64,000 nt of DNA from Mesorhizobium sophorae (GTDB lineage Bacteria; Pseudomonadota; Alphaproteobacteria; Rhizobiales; Rhizobiaceae), in the NCBI RefSeq assembly GCF_002270415.1, contig NZ_NNRI01000012.1, positions 310,001 through 374,000 on the forward strand, in the 5' to 3' direction. Below the pieces are notes generated by a model. The model ran no database searches. It was not told the origin of the DNA and saw only the letters and a list, made by a program, of their open reading frames with translations. The translations under genes were made by a program, and so were the position numbers. Within the stretch, counting starts at the first letter, position 1; every line of letters begins with the position of its first letter. Of this stretch, positions 43,616 to 52,645 are shown piece by piece.

Positions 43616-46366
43616 TCATGTCCCTTTTGCCGCCCGCGTCAGCAGGCGCTGGTAGAACAGGCCGATGCCGATCAGCACGGCGCCAAGGCCGATGAAGGAC
43701 AACGCCCGCAACACGCCTTCCAGCTCCGACATGTCGAAGACAAAGACCTTCAGCACTGCGACCGAGATCAGCACGGCCGAGGCAATGCGCAGCACCTGCG
43801 ATTTCAGCCAGACGCCGGCGGTGAGCAACGCCACGCCGATCACCAGCCACAGCGCCGAATAGGTGTAGGTTTCCAGCTGGCCGAGGCCGCTCCACAGGCC
43901 AATGAACTCGCCCTTGAACAGACGCCGCACCGACAAGGTGGCGTAGGCGAAGGCAAGCACGGCCGCCACCAGCGCCAGCATCTGCGCATACCATTTCTGT
44001 CGCTTGTCCCTGGAATAGAGCGCCAGTCCGCCGGCAGCGATGGCCGGCAGGAGATAGGCGAGGAACAACAGGTTGAAGACCGGGATCTGGCCTGTCGATT
44101 CGTCGGTGAACAACGGGTTCAGCACCACGAAATGCCGGATGACGATGAAGGCCACCGAAACCACGCCCGCCGCCATCGAGCCATAGCGCAGCACAGAGCT
44201 TGGCGAGCGCATGTCGATGGCGACAAGGATGGCGCCGGCACCAATGGCGATCAGGGTGTAGATCGCCTGCTCGGCGAGCGTCATCGCACCCGTGTCGATG
44301 ACGCCGCCATGCATGGCGTGGCGCACCAGCATGGCGAGCGTGAGCAGCGCAAACAGCGCCGCCGCCGCTTCCATGGCGAGGCGTGGGCGGCCGTTGGTGG
44401 TGCAGGCAAGCTGCCAGGCGGCGAAACCGAAGGCGAGCGCCGGCACGCCGTAGCCCGGCAGCAGCCAGTTGAAGACCGGCGTCGTCGACAGGAACTCGGC
44501 GCCGACAATGGTCGGGTCAAAGGCGACGCGGCCAAGCACGGCAATCACCGCGCCAACCGAAATCCAGCCGAGCACCGGATAGGAACGCCAGCGCGTCGCC
44601 AGCGTCGGCACGATCGCCGCTGCGCCGAGCAGGATGGTGGTCCAGCCGGAATTGAACGCCATATGCAGCATCAGGAGGCCGGCGACGGCCGCACCGCCCA
44701 GGGCAAACGACACCGCCACGCCGCCGGTGAGAGGCGGCTCTTCGCTGCGTGCGATCCACTCGCTGCCAGCCGCGAAAACCACGACCAGCAATGCTGCGGC
44801 GGCGGCGTAGACCAAGTCGCGGTCAAGATTGCCGAAGGTGAACCAGAGCGCCAACAGGATGACCAGCGGCACGATGACGCCCCACGCCGCCCACGAGGCC
44901 GCGCGGATCTGTGTCGCTGCGGCGAACCTGCGGGCGGCCCAGAAGCCGGCGCCTATGAAGACCAGGCCAAGCGCGATGCCGATACGCAATGTCAGAGCGT
45001 TGGACGTGGCCACGGGCAAGCCATCGACGCCCAGAGCACCGGCCGAAAAGTCTGAGGCGATCGAAGTCGGCGGGATGATGCCGAGATAGATCATCACCGT
45101 CACCAGTCCCGCGGCATAGAGGAGCGGCAGCGCCAGTGGGCGATAAACCGCGACGGCCACCATTGCGGCGATCAGCACGGCGCCCGGCAAGGCATCGCCG
45201 GCTGCGGCGAAGACCGGGTCGACTGACAGGCCGAGCGCCGAGAATGCGACGAACAGGCCAGGCACGATGGACGGCCAGTCGAAAGCCCTGGCTGGTCCGG
45301 CCTCGCCGCCACGACGGCCGAGCCAGACAAACGCCAGCACGGCCAGCGTGACGGCGTCGATGAACAGGATGGTGGAGAGGTTCGCGCCCGGCGCATCGGT
45401 CATGTAGAGGATGGTCCAGATACCGGTGCCGAAAAAGGCGGCCGCCATCAGCAACGTCCAGTCGCGCATGCGCGCGATGACGCCAGTGGCGGCAAGCACG
45501 ATCGCGAGATAGCCGAACAGCGCCCAGGGATTGGGCGCCTGCGAGGCAACCAGCATCGGCGTCACCATGGCGCCGACGAGGCCAATGCCGGCCAGCGCCT
45601 GGCCATGGACCAGGGCTGCCGCAATGGTCGCCACGCCGATGGCGCCGAGCAGCGTGAAGGCGAGCGCCGGGCCGATGAAGCCGTAAATGCCATGTGCGGC
45701 ATAGGCAGTGCCGAACAGGATGAAGGCACCGGCCGCCGTCAGGATCGCTGGAATATAGGCGCCGGCAACGCCTTGCACCGGCACCTTGAAGCCGGTGCGG
45801 CGGATGAACTCGCCGCCGGCGACCAGCACCAGGCCGAGAACAGCGGCCATGGTCAGCCGCACGCCGGGGCCGAAAATGCCGGCCTCGATGGTGTAGCGGA
45901 TCAGGAACAGGCCACCCAGCGCCAGCGCGATGCCGCCGACCCAGACCGCCCAGCGGGTGCCGAGTGCCGTTTCGACATCTGACTGGCGGGCGGCTCTCGC
46001 TGCCGCGGCCGGCTCGGCAGGTTCTGCTGCCTTCGGCGCCGCATCACTTGGCGCCCATGGCCCGGACACGGCCTCGCCGGTTGGAACTTCCGCCTCGGCA
46101 ACCGGTGCCTGCGCAGCGACAGCCTCGCTCACCGCCGGCAAGACGATATCGGCCGCGGCCGCAACGGCCGGAGCCACATCGGCGGGCGGCGTGCTGTCGG
46201 CGGTTGCCTGTTCGGACGGCTTGGGCGCCGGCGGCACGGCGCCCGAAAGGACAAAGCTGCGCAGCGCGCCAAGCTCGCGCTCGATCAGACCGATGCGGCT
46301 CTGCTGGCGCGAAATGATGACGAACAAGGCGATGATGGCGACAAGGCCGATCAGGCTTTCAAACAT
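43616..46366 (-). CDS. Large DUF2339 multi-pass membrane protein
   Basis: A 916-residue integral membrane protein. After an N-terminal helix (about 3-17) and an Ala/Pro-rich linker (about 45-130), it has roughly two dozen hydrophobic helices to the end. The sequence matches DUF2339 (VWVGGIALALGGLFLIRYTIEAGIFGPG is a family landmark, split here across two helices). Function unknown; it may be a transporter or membrane-organising protein. A 196-base gap separates it from the sigma start. Confidence 0.88.
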   Translation of the reverse strand: MFESLIGLVAIIALFVIISRQQSRIGLIERELGALRSFVLSGAVPPAPKPSEQATADSTPPADVAPAVAAAADIVLPAVSEAVAAQAPVAEAEVPTGEAVSGPWAPSDAAPKAAEPAEPAAAARAARQSDVETALGTRWAVWVGGIALALGGLFLIRYTIEAGIFGPGVRLTMAAVLGLVLVAGGEFIRRTGFKVPVQGVAGAYIPAILTAAGAFILFGTAYAAHGIYGFIGPALAFTLLGAIGVATIAAALVHGQALAGIGLVGAMVTPMLVASQAPNPWALFGYLAIVLAATGVIARMRDWTLLMAAAFFGTGIWTILYMTDAPGANLSTILFIDAVTLAVLAFVWLGRRGGEAGPARAFDWPSIVPGLFVAFSALGLSVDPVFAAAGDALPGAVLIAAMVAVAVYRPLALPLLYAAGLVTVMIYLGIIPPTSIASDFSAGALGVDGLPVATSNALTLRIGIALGLVFIGAGFWAARRFAAATQIRAASWAAWGVIVPLVILLALWFTFGNLDRDLVYAAAAALLVVVFAAGSEWIARSEEPPLTGGVAVSFALGGAAVAGLLMLHMAFNSGWTTILLGAAAIVPTLATRWRSYPVLGWISVGAVIAVLGRVAFDPTIVGAEFLSTTPVFNWLLPGYGVPALAFGFAAWQLACTTNGRPRLAMEAAAALFALLTLAMLVRHAMHGGVIDTGAMTLAEQAIYTLIAIGAGAILVAIDMRSPSSVLRYGSMAAGVVSVAFIVIRHFVVLNPLFTDESTGQIPVFNLLFLAYLLPAIAAGGLALYSRDKRQKWYAQMLALVAAVLAFAYATLSVRRLFKGEFIGLWSGLGQLETYTYSALWLVIGVALLTAGVWLKSQVLRIASAVLISVAVLKVFVFDMSELEGVLRALSFIGLGAVLIGIGLFYQRLLTRAAKGT

Positions 46367-46448
46367 GGCGGTTCCCCCAAACCAGGCCAGTTTTCACTGA
46401 CGTTCAGTCTCACTGACATTCAAATGCGGCGGCCAAACGGCCTGAAAG

Positions 46449-46967
46449 TCAACGCGCCGCCAGATTGGCCGCCGGAAAGATCGAGCATGTTTCGGTGCCG
46501 AAAGCCAGCAGCTTGCCGCCGGCATCCTTCAGCGTCGCTTCCGACACCGCCAGCGTACGCCCCTTGTGGACGACCTTGCCCTCGCAGATCACCTCGCCGG
46601 TCTTCGGTGTGATGGGCCGCGTCAAATTCACCTTGAACTCCGCGGTCGTATAGGCCTCACCCTTTTCGAGCAGCGTCTGCACGGCGCAACCCAATGCCGA
46701 ATCGAGCAGCGTCGCCGCCCAGCCGCCATGCACGCTGCCCAGCGGGTTGAGGTGGCGCTCATTGGGCACACCACGGAACACCGCACGGCCTTCCGACACT
46801 TCGGTCAGCGCGAAGTTGAGCTGGAAGGAGATCGGCGGCGCCGGATACTTGCCGTCGATGATACGCTGCAGCAGGTCCAGGCCGGTGTGTTCCAGGATGT
46901 CGGCATGCGGAATCGTGCCGAGGCCGAGCGGTGAGACCCAGCCCGGATACAATTCGACCTCGCTCAT
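46449..46967 (-). CDS. PaaI-family thioesterase
   Basis: A 172-residue hot-dog fold protein. Typical features are LNPLGSVHGGWAATLLDSALGCAV, holding the catalytic region, and AEFKVNLTRPI with later strand motifs. Hydrolyses acyl-CoA thioesters; the exact acyl group is unknown. Its ATG overlaps the recO stop codon, so both share a transcript. Confidence 0.9.
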   Translation of the reverse strand: MSEVELYPGWVSPLGLGTIPHADILEHTGLDLLQRIIDGKYPAPPISFQLNFALTEVSEGRAVFRGVPNERHLNPLGSVHGGWAATLLDSALGCAVQTLLEKGEAYTTAEFKVNLTRPITPKTGEVICEGKVVHKGRTLAVSEATLKDAGGKLLAFGTETCSIFPAANLAAR

Positions 46968-47725
46968 GCTGCGTTCTCTCCGGCTATGATCTTACTGCGC
47001 GCGTGGTGTTTGCGCAGTGCGGCAAGGAAGCCGGCGCGGGCGTCCGGCGGTTCGATGCCGCGCGGCTCATAGACGTGGCGGGTGAAGAAGAAGCCGGTCA
47101 GCCGAAAAGCATCGTCGACCGCCGCCGGATCGCCACGCTGGCCTGAGCCGCGCTGCAGGAAGGCCGGCAGCGCCAGCATCTTGTCGCGCCAGGGCAAGCC
47201 TGCTTCACGAGACACGGCGCGTCCGGATCTGGGTGAGACATAGGCCAGGTCCTGGCGCGTGCCGGTGGCGGCGCATTGACTGAGATCGAGGCCAAAGCCG
47301 AGTTCGTCCAGCACCAGAAGCTCGAACCGCGCCACCAGTTCGCCGGCAGCGTCGGCATCGTCGAGATGGACGATCATCACGGCAAGCGTTTCGTAGAGAC
47401 CTTCATGAGCGTCGCGCTCGGGCAACAGGCGCAGATGCGCGGCCATGGTCTGCAGCCCATAGACCGCCACCGCGCTGTCCATCAGCCGGGCGGCGTTCAT
47501 CTCGATCGCCTCGGCCTGGAAAGTGCCGAGATGCTCGTCAAGCCGCGCCCGCCACAACAGGTCGACGCGATTACCGGGCTGGAGGACGGGCTGCTGCTTG
47601 CGCGAACGGCCGCCACGCACGAGGCCGAGGTGACGGCCATGCGCGCGTGTCATCACCTCGAGAATGGCGCTGGTTTCGCCATGCTTGCGGGTGCCGAGAA
47701 TGATTCCCTCGTCGCGCCATTCCAT
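46964..47725 (-). CDS. recO: DNA repair protein RecO
   Basis: A 253-residue RecO: OB-fold N terminus (MEWRDEGIILGTRKHGETSAILEVMT is the start region), helical middle, and a C-terminal zinc-like region (FELLVLDELGFGLDLSQC, the paired cysteines are partly missing). Works with RecR to load RecA on SSB-coated DNA. In related genomes it follows era; here a porin and a CPBP gene lie between. Confidence 0.94.
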   Translation of the reverse strand: MEWRDEGIILGTRKHGETSAILEVMTRAHGRHLGLVRGGRSRKQQPVLQPGNRVDLLWRARLDEHLGTFQAEAIEMNAARLMDSAVAVYGLQTMAAHLRLLPERDAHEGLYETLAVMIVHLDDADAAGELVARFELLVLDELGFGLDLSQCAATGTRQDLAYVSPRSGRAVSREAGLPWRDKMLALPAFLQRGSGQRGDPAAVDDAFRLTGFFFTRHVYEPRGIEPPDARAGFLAALRKHHARSKIIAGENAA

Positions 47726-47807
47726 TTCCAGAGCTTTTCACCGGTTGGATGGCGAAATCAAGGTATGGAGTTTGGCTCAACTGACAGATCGGTACGGCAC
47801 AGTGCAC

Positions 47808-47842
47808 AAAAAAACCGCCCGCAGCGATAACGCTGCGGGCGG
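47808..47842 (-). terminator. Strong intrinsic terminator of the porin gene
   Basis: A perfect 12-bp stem, CCGCCCGCAGCG and CGCTGCGGGCGG, with an ATAA loop (TTAT on the minus strand), followed on the minus strand by seven Ts. It lies 21 bases after the porin stop codon. Confidence 0.93.
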
Positions 47843-47863
47843 CTGGTGAGATCAATCGATCCG

Positions 47864-49033
47864 TTAGAACGAGCGCTGGAAGCGGAGAATGCCGCCGACG
47901 CTGCTCTTCTTGTTGGCCTTGGTCCAGTTGCTGAAGTCGGCGTCGTCGAACTTTCCAGCATTGAGGTAATCGACTTCGGCCGTGACCGTAAAGCCGGGCA
48001 CAACGGTGTAGGCAACGTTGGCGGCGACGCCGAGGTTCTTCCAGTCGTCATAAGAGATCTGGGCGTTGAACGCGGTCTTGTCGTTGAACTTGTAGGTGCC
48101 ACCGCCCCAGACTGCCCAGTTGCCGCCCCACTGCTTGTAGAAGCCGCGACCTTTAGCGTTGATGGCGTTGGTCGGATCGTTGAGGTTGTCGTCCGTGCCG
48201 TAACCGCCGATGATGAACAGCGACAGTTCCTTGGTGACATTCACGTCCAAACGAACCTTGCCGGCCACTTCCTCGTAGTTGCTGTCATAGGCGACGACGC
48301 CAGTGATCGCACCCCAGTCACTCTTGTACTTCAAGCCGCCGACGACATGCGGAACATAGCTGTCAATGGTGCCGCCCTTGCCGGCGCCTTCTTCGAGAGA
48401 GACCAATCCAGTGAGGCCGTTGCCTGCGTCGAAGTAGTACTGAACGACGTTGCTCTCCTGCCCGCCATACGGAACCAGCGTATCCTGGATGACGTTGCCG
48501 GCATAGCCGATGAACGTATCGAAAGCCGTATCGTCCTTGCCGACGCGCAGGCCGCCGAGCTGAATCCAAGCGAAACGCAGCGAGGTAGACTTGTTGCGGC
48601 CTTGCCAGTCGTCCGCATTGGAGGCGGCCTGGTTGAGATAGTCGCCGCTGCTGTTGCCGTAGTTGAAGCGGGTCTCGGTGTAGGTCTTGAGGGTACCGAG
48701 CTCCGTCTCCTGACCGGTCCAGGTCTTCAGGGTGAAGCGGGTGTTCTTGTAGTAGGTGGAGTGCGTGTCGCCGGCGCTCTGGTGGTCCGGAACGTGGTTG
48801 ACGCCATCGAACGTGCCGGCATCGCCGACGCCGATGTCATAACGGACATAGCCGCCGATGCGCAGGCAGGTTTCGGTGCCCGGGATGTAGAAGTAGCCGG
48901 CGCCGTAGACGTCGCAGATCTTGACGTATTCGGCCGGTTCCGGTTCGGCGACGACGACAGCGTCAGCCGCGCGCGCGCCACTGACCGCGATCAGTGCCGC
49001 GGCTGAGCCGAGAAGGAGGCTCTTGATGTTCAT
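47864..49033 (-). CDS. Outer membrane porin
   Basis: A 389-residue porin with a signal peptide (about 1-22, ending GARA) and the rhizobial Porin_2 pattern: CDVYGAGYFYIPGTETCLRIGGYVRYD is the start, with a cysteine pair about 15 residues apart; many amphipathic strands follow and the chain ends in FQRSF with terminal phenylalanine, the outer-membrane insertion signal. Similar to RopA/Omp2 proteins. GGAGAG precedes the ATG. Strong terminator downstream suggests high expression. Confidence 0.95.
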   Translation of the reverse strand: MNIKSLLLGSAAALIAVSGARAADAVVVAEPEPAEYVKICDVYGAGYFYIPGTETCLRIGGYVRYDIGVGDAGTFDGVNHVPDHQSAGDTHSTYYKNTRFTLKTWTGQETELGTLKTYTETRFNYGNSSGDYLNQAASNADDWQGRNKSTSLRFAWIQLGGLRVGKDDTAFDTFIGYAGNVIQDTLVPYGGQESNVVQYYFDAGNGLTGLVSLEEGAGKGGTIDSYVPHVVGGLKYKSDWGAITGVVAYDSNYEEVAGKVRLDVNVTKELSLFIIGGYGTDDNLNDPTNAINAKGRGFYKQWGGNWAVWGGGTYKFNDKTAFNAQISYDDWKNLGVAANVAYTVVPGFTVTAEVDYLNAGKFDDADFSNWTKANKKSSVGGILRFQRSF

Positions 49034-49834
49034 TTTCTGACTCTCCAGTCATAGTTTTAAATGGCTTCGGATTTGTGGCTGGCGGCAATGTTTTCCCGCC
49101 TCACCCCCACAACGAAAAAGGCGCGCACCGCTCGCCCTTTTCCGCGGCGGACATACCCATCGACCTTCTGCCTTCAATGACGATTCCGGAAATAATCCCG
49201 TTTCCATCAACAGATTAATGCTGTGTTGCACAAATAACACTTACCGTATTTCCAGTTGGCACAATTGGAACAACGTCATATATTCAATATACTTTCAGAC
49301 AATTTCGCGGCTAATTATCTCTTTGAGGCATCAAATTTCTACAATTGCGCCCTGAACGCGAAATATGCGCCTGTTTTTGGCGAAAACTGGCTGGATATTT
49401 CTTCACCCACCGACCATTCGATGGCATCCGCCCGCCACTAGCGCTCTGGCGCTGAACCGAAATGCAGGGCGACGCCTACCCGGCCAGTTTTGCTTTTGCC
49501 GAGGCGATCGAACCCGCTGGAGCGCTGTCGCGTCGCTGATTGTGACGGCAGCCAACCGATGAAGACGATTCTGTGTGAGTTGGTCGCGCGCAAATGATGC
49601 GGATCGTCCTGTCGCGACAAGACAGCCGAGCGATGTCTGTGCGGCGGAAATATCGGAAATCTTTCAGAAACCGCTCGGGATTTTTGGCCGCGCTGGCGCC
49701 AATAGACACGGGTTGGCCGATGCGGTCGGCACGGCCTGCCGAACAATTCGGCTGGCTCGTCTCCAGATGCATGTCGACCGATCGGGCAGCCCGGCGACCT
49801 CTCATGACCAATCTGCCCGCCGAGAGGACCTGAC
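49034..49834. other. 800-base gene-poor region upstream of the porin
   Basis: No convincing gene. Bases 49180-49420 are unusually AT-rich for this genome and probably hold the porin promoter and long leader. A short imperfect hairpin (AAAAAGGCG...CGCCCTTTT, 49114-49138) lies in the leader. Small frames here, such as the one at 49256-49441, lack ribosome sites. Confidence 0.5.
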
Positions 49835-50638
49835 ATGACTTCCGTCCCGAGCCTGGTGCGAAGGCACCAGCTGACCGCCTTCTTTTCGCTCGCGCTTGGC
49901 CTGACCTGGCTGGCGTTCATCCCATTCTGGCTGTCGAATGGCGACAGCATTCCCTGGTTCACCTTCGGTCCGATGGCCGCCGGCTTCTCCGTCGCGGCCC
50001 TGTCCGGCGGCTGGGGTTCGGTCAAGGCTATCCTCGCCTCGATGGTGAAATGGCGGGTTCACCCGTTCTGGTACCTGGTGGCATTTGGCCTGCCCTTCGG
50101 AACACAGTTGATCTCGATCCTGATCAATCCGCTGTTTGGCGCGGCAGCACCGGCCTGGAGCAATATTCCGGCCCTCTCCGAGATGCTGCCGATCATAGCG
50201 CTGTACGCAGTCTTCAGCGGCCCTCTCGGGGAAGAGCCTGGATGGCGCGGCTTTGCGACGCCACGCCTGCTCGCCAGCCATTCAGCACTGACCGGCAGCC
50301 TGATCCTCGGCGTGATCTGGGCTATCTGGCACTTCCCGCTCGGCCTGGTCGGCGACCTCAGCCTCTACAGCACGATCAATGTCGTGCTGGCGGGAATTGT
50401 GTTCACCTGGCTCTATCAGAACACCGGCAGCGTGCTGCTCGCCTTCATCATGCACGTGACGCACCAAAACAGCGTGCGCTTCCTCGGCAAGGTGTTCACC
50501 GGCGGCGACTATGTGCAGCAGCAGTGGATCGGCGTGGGCATCTGGGCGATCATCGCCGTCGCCATCGTCGCCTACTACGGCACCGAGAGCTTCGTTCGCC
50601 GGCCAAGGACGCAGCTTGCCGTGGCTGGCGCTGTCTAG
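49835..50638 (+). CDS. CPBP (CAAX/abortive) intramembrane metalloprotease
   Basis: A 267-residue multi-pass membrane protein with the CPBP signature: E133-E134-PGWRG (EExxxR, R138) and IWHFPLG with H166; a later HVTHQN supplies another histidine. Members cut prenylated peptides or act in bacteriocin immunity or signalling; the role here is unknown. About seven helices predicted. GAGAGG precedes the ATG. Confidence 0.9.
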   Translation: MTSVPSLVRRHQLTAFFSLALGLTWLAFIPFWLSNGDSIPWFTFGPMAAGFSVAALSGGWGSVKAILASMVKWRVHPFWYLVAFGLPFGTQLISILINPLFGAAAPAWSNIPALSEMLPIIALYAVFSGPLGEEPGWRGFATPRLLASHSALTGSLILGVIWAIWHFPLGLVGDLSLYSTINVVLAGIVFTWLYQNTGSVLLAFIMHVTHQNSVRFLGKVFTGGDYVQQQWIGVGIWAIIAVAIVAYYGTESFVRRPRTQLAVAGAV

Positions 50639-50794
50639 GCGCGCAATGAGCGCGGTATCCGAACCCGGCACCGCGCCATTTGTCGGCGGCGCGGATGTGT
50701 ACTGCCGGCGCCCTGGGAGCAGCGGTAGCCCCGCCATCAGGGCGACATCAGGTCATCCGCGCATGGTCGGCGAGCACTTCATTGATCCCCGGGA

Positions 50795-51727
50795 TTAGCG
50801 CGGGAATTCGAGCCCCATCTCGCGATAGCGCTCGGGGTCGTCACCCCAGTTCTCGCGCACCTTGACGAACAGGAAGAGGTGCACCTTCTGTTCGAGGATG
50901 CCAGCGATCTCCATGCGCGCCGCCTGCCCGATGGCGCGGATGGTTTCGCCCTTGTGGCCGAGCACGATCTTCTTCTGGCTGTCGCGCTCGACATAGATGG
51001 TCTGGTCGATGCGCACCGAGCCGTCCGGCTTCTCTTCCCATTTCTCGGTTTCGATATGGGAGGAATAGGGCAGTTCCTGATGCAGCCGCAGATAAAGCTT
51101 TTCGCGGGTGATCTCGGCCGCCAGCTGGCGCATCGGCAGGTCCGAAATCTGATCTTCCGGATAATACCAGGGGCCGGCCGGCAGGGCTTCGGCGAGATAG
51201 TCCAGCAGGTCCTTGCAGCCGGAACCGGTCAGCGCCGAGACCATGAAGGTGCGCTTGAACGGCACTTTCTCGTTCGCTGCCGCCGACAGGGCCAGCAGCG
51301 CCTCATGCTTGACGCGATCGACCTTGTTGAGGATGAGCACCATTGGCTGGCGCACATCCTTCAGCCGTTCGAGGATGGCGTCGGCATCGCCCCTGATGCC
51401 GCGCTCGGCGTCGATCAAAAGCAGCACGATATCGGCATCCTTGGCGCCGCCCCAGGCGGTGGTCACCATTGCCGTATCAAGCCGCCGCTTGGGTTTGAAG
51501 ATGCCGGGCGTGTCGACGAAGACGATCTGCGCATTGTCATGCGTGGCGATGCCGCGCACGATGGCCCGGGTCGTCTGCACCTTGTGGGTGACGATCGACA
51601 CCTTGGCGCCGACCAGCTGGTTGACCAGTGTCGACTTGCCCGCATTGGGCGCGCCGATCAGCGCGACAAAGCCGGAGTGCGTTGCGGGGACCTCCGTTGC
51701 CGGAGAGGTGTCTTCGGTGGCGGTCAT
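50795..51727 (-). CDS. era: GTPase Era
   Basis: A 310-residue GTPase with a C-terminal KH domain. G1 is GAPNAGKST at 25-33, DTPG is G3 and NKVD is G4; the KH region includes VLGHKGETIRAIGQAA. Required for 30S ribosome assembly and 16S rRNA maturation. It follows rnc in the conserved order, with two hairpin repeats between or near. Confidence 0.97.
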   Translation of the reverse strand: MTATEDTSPATEVPATHSGFVALIGAPNAGKSTLVNQLVGAKVSIVTHKVQTTRAIVRGIATHDNAQIVFVDTPGIFKPKRRLDTAMVTTAWGGAKDADIVLLLIDAERGIRGDADAILERLKDVRQPMVLILNKVDRVKHEALLALSAAANEKVPFKRTFMVSALTGSGCKDLLDYLAEALPAGPWYYPEDQISDLPMRQLAAEITREKLYLRLHQELPYSSHIETEKWEEKPDGSVRIDQTIYVERDSQKKIVLGHKGETIRAIGQAARMEIAGILEQKVHLFLFVKVRENWGDDPERYREMGLEFPR

Positions 51728-51799
51728 GCCGCGCTCCCTTCATCAGAGTGGTTCATCGTTTCACGGAAACGCCGAACCGCTCTATCTCCTTGTTTTGAC

Positions 51800-51843
51800 G
51801 CAATTCCCTGGGGGAAAGCGCTATGCACTTTTCCCGGAATTGC
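51800..51843. repeat. Hairpin repeat copy A (rnc-era gap)
   Basis: Outer arms GCAATTCC/GGAATTGC (8 bp) and inner GGGAAA/TTTTCCC with a short loop. It has the layout of the other copies: outer stem, short bulge, inner stem ending in a CACTTTT-type strand. Lies between rnc and era. Confidence 0.7.
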
Positions 51844-51898
51844 TCCAGAGCGCCGCGCGTCTACTTGGACGCACAAAGGACGCTCTAAAACTTTGACT

Positions 51899-52645
51899 CT
51901 ACGCATCGTGCTTTCCAAAAATCGGCTCCGATTTTTGGGTCGATGCGCTGGCCCAGACGCCTTCACGCAAAAGAAATGCCGAAGCCGCCGCTTCTTCCGC
52001 TGCCCTGCGGGAGCCGCCCGTGCCGGTGGAAGGCGCAAAGCCGCTGACCTGCAAGGACACCGTGAAGACCGGCTGGTGGTCGGGCCCTTCGCGCTTTTCG
52101 ATCACATATTCGGGGCGCGCATCGCTGGTCTTGGCAATCCATTCCTGCAAATCGGATTTCGGATTGAGCGGCTTTGCCACAACCGTGCGCGAGCGCGGCT
52201 CCCAGTAGCGCAGGACGAAGCGCCGCGCGGCGTCGATGCCACCGTCAACATAGACCGCCGCGATCAGGGCTTCGACGGCATCCGCCAGATAGTTTCCGCC
52301 CGAGCCACGCGACCGCGTCTTCAAGGCCGCGTCGGCCCGAACCAGATCTTCCAACTGCATTTCGATGCCGATCTCGGAGCATGTTTTCGCGTCCACCAGC
52401 GCATTGAAACGTGGCGCGATCTCACCTTCAGGCGCGTCGGGAAATTTTTCGAAAAGCATATCGGCGACCACAAGCCCAAGCACGCGGTCGCCAAGGAATT
52501 CGAGACGCTGATTGTTGCTTGCCGCCTTGACCGCACTGGAGTGCGTCAATGCGGTCTCGAGCAAGCGGAGATCCTTGAAGACATGGCCGGTCTTGGCCTT
52601 CACCAAACCGGCCAGTGTTTCGCCTGTCGGGCGCTTCAAAGCCAT
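51899..52645 (-). CDS. rnc: Ribonuclease III, with repeat-derived C terminus
   Basis: A 248-residue RNase III. The signature NQRLEFLGDRVLGL includes E49 and D53; D122 and E125 (YLADAVEAL) complete the catalytic set. A double-stranded RNA-binding domain follows (about 160-228). The ATG at 52645 overlaps the lepB stop codon (TGATG); a longer start at 52693 would overlap lepB by 49 bases. The last 15 residues (ASTQKSEPIFGKHDA) are encoded by hairpin repeat copy B and lie beyond the usual domain end. Confidence 0.94.
   Translation of the reverse strand: MALKRPTGETLAGLVKAKTGHVFKDLRLLETALTHSSAVKAASNNQRLEFLGDRVLGLVVADMLFEKFPDAPEGEIAPRFNALVDAKTCSEIGIEMQLEDLVRADAALKTRSRGSGGNYLADAVEALIAAVYVDGGIDAARRFVLRYWEPRSRTVVAKPLNPKSDLQEWIAKTSDARPEYVIEKREGPDHQPVFTVSLQVSGFAPSTGTGGSRRAAEEAAASAFLLREGVWASASTQKSEPIFGKHDA
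51903..51946. repeat. Hairpin repeat copy B, inside the rnc 3' end
   Basis: Outer arms GCATCG/CGATGC and an inner perfect 11-bp stem, CCAAAAATCGG/CCGATTTTTGG, with a two-base loop. It lies entirely in the last codons of rnc, which it supplies. Confidence 0.85.

Noticed and set aside
43610..45055. A 481-residue plus-strand frame opposite the DUF2339 gene
   Set aside because: It shows Gln/His/Arg-rich mirror composition and no family motif, whereas the minus strand gives continuous membrane helices.
47846..49006. A 386-residue plus-strand frame opposite the porin
   Set aside because: The porin has a signal peptide, terminal Phe and terminator; the plus frame is a Val/Asp-rich shadow that also runs through the terminator.
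49256..49441. A 61-residue frame in the AT-rich region upstream of the porin
   Set aside because: It has no ribosome site, no family and an amino-acid pattern unlike the neighbours; it is likely chance in AT-rich DNA.
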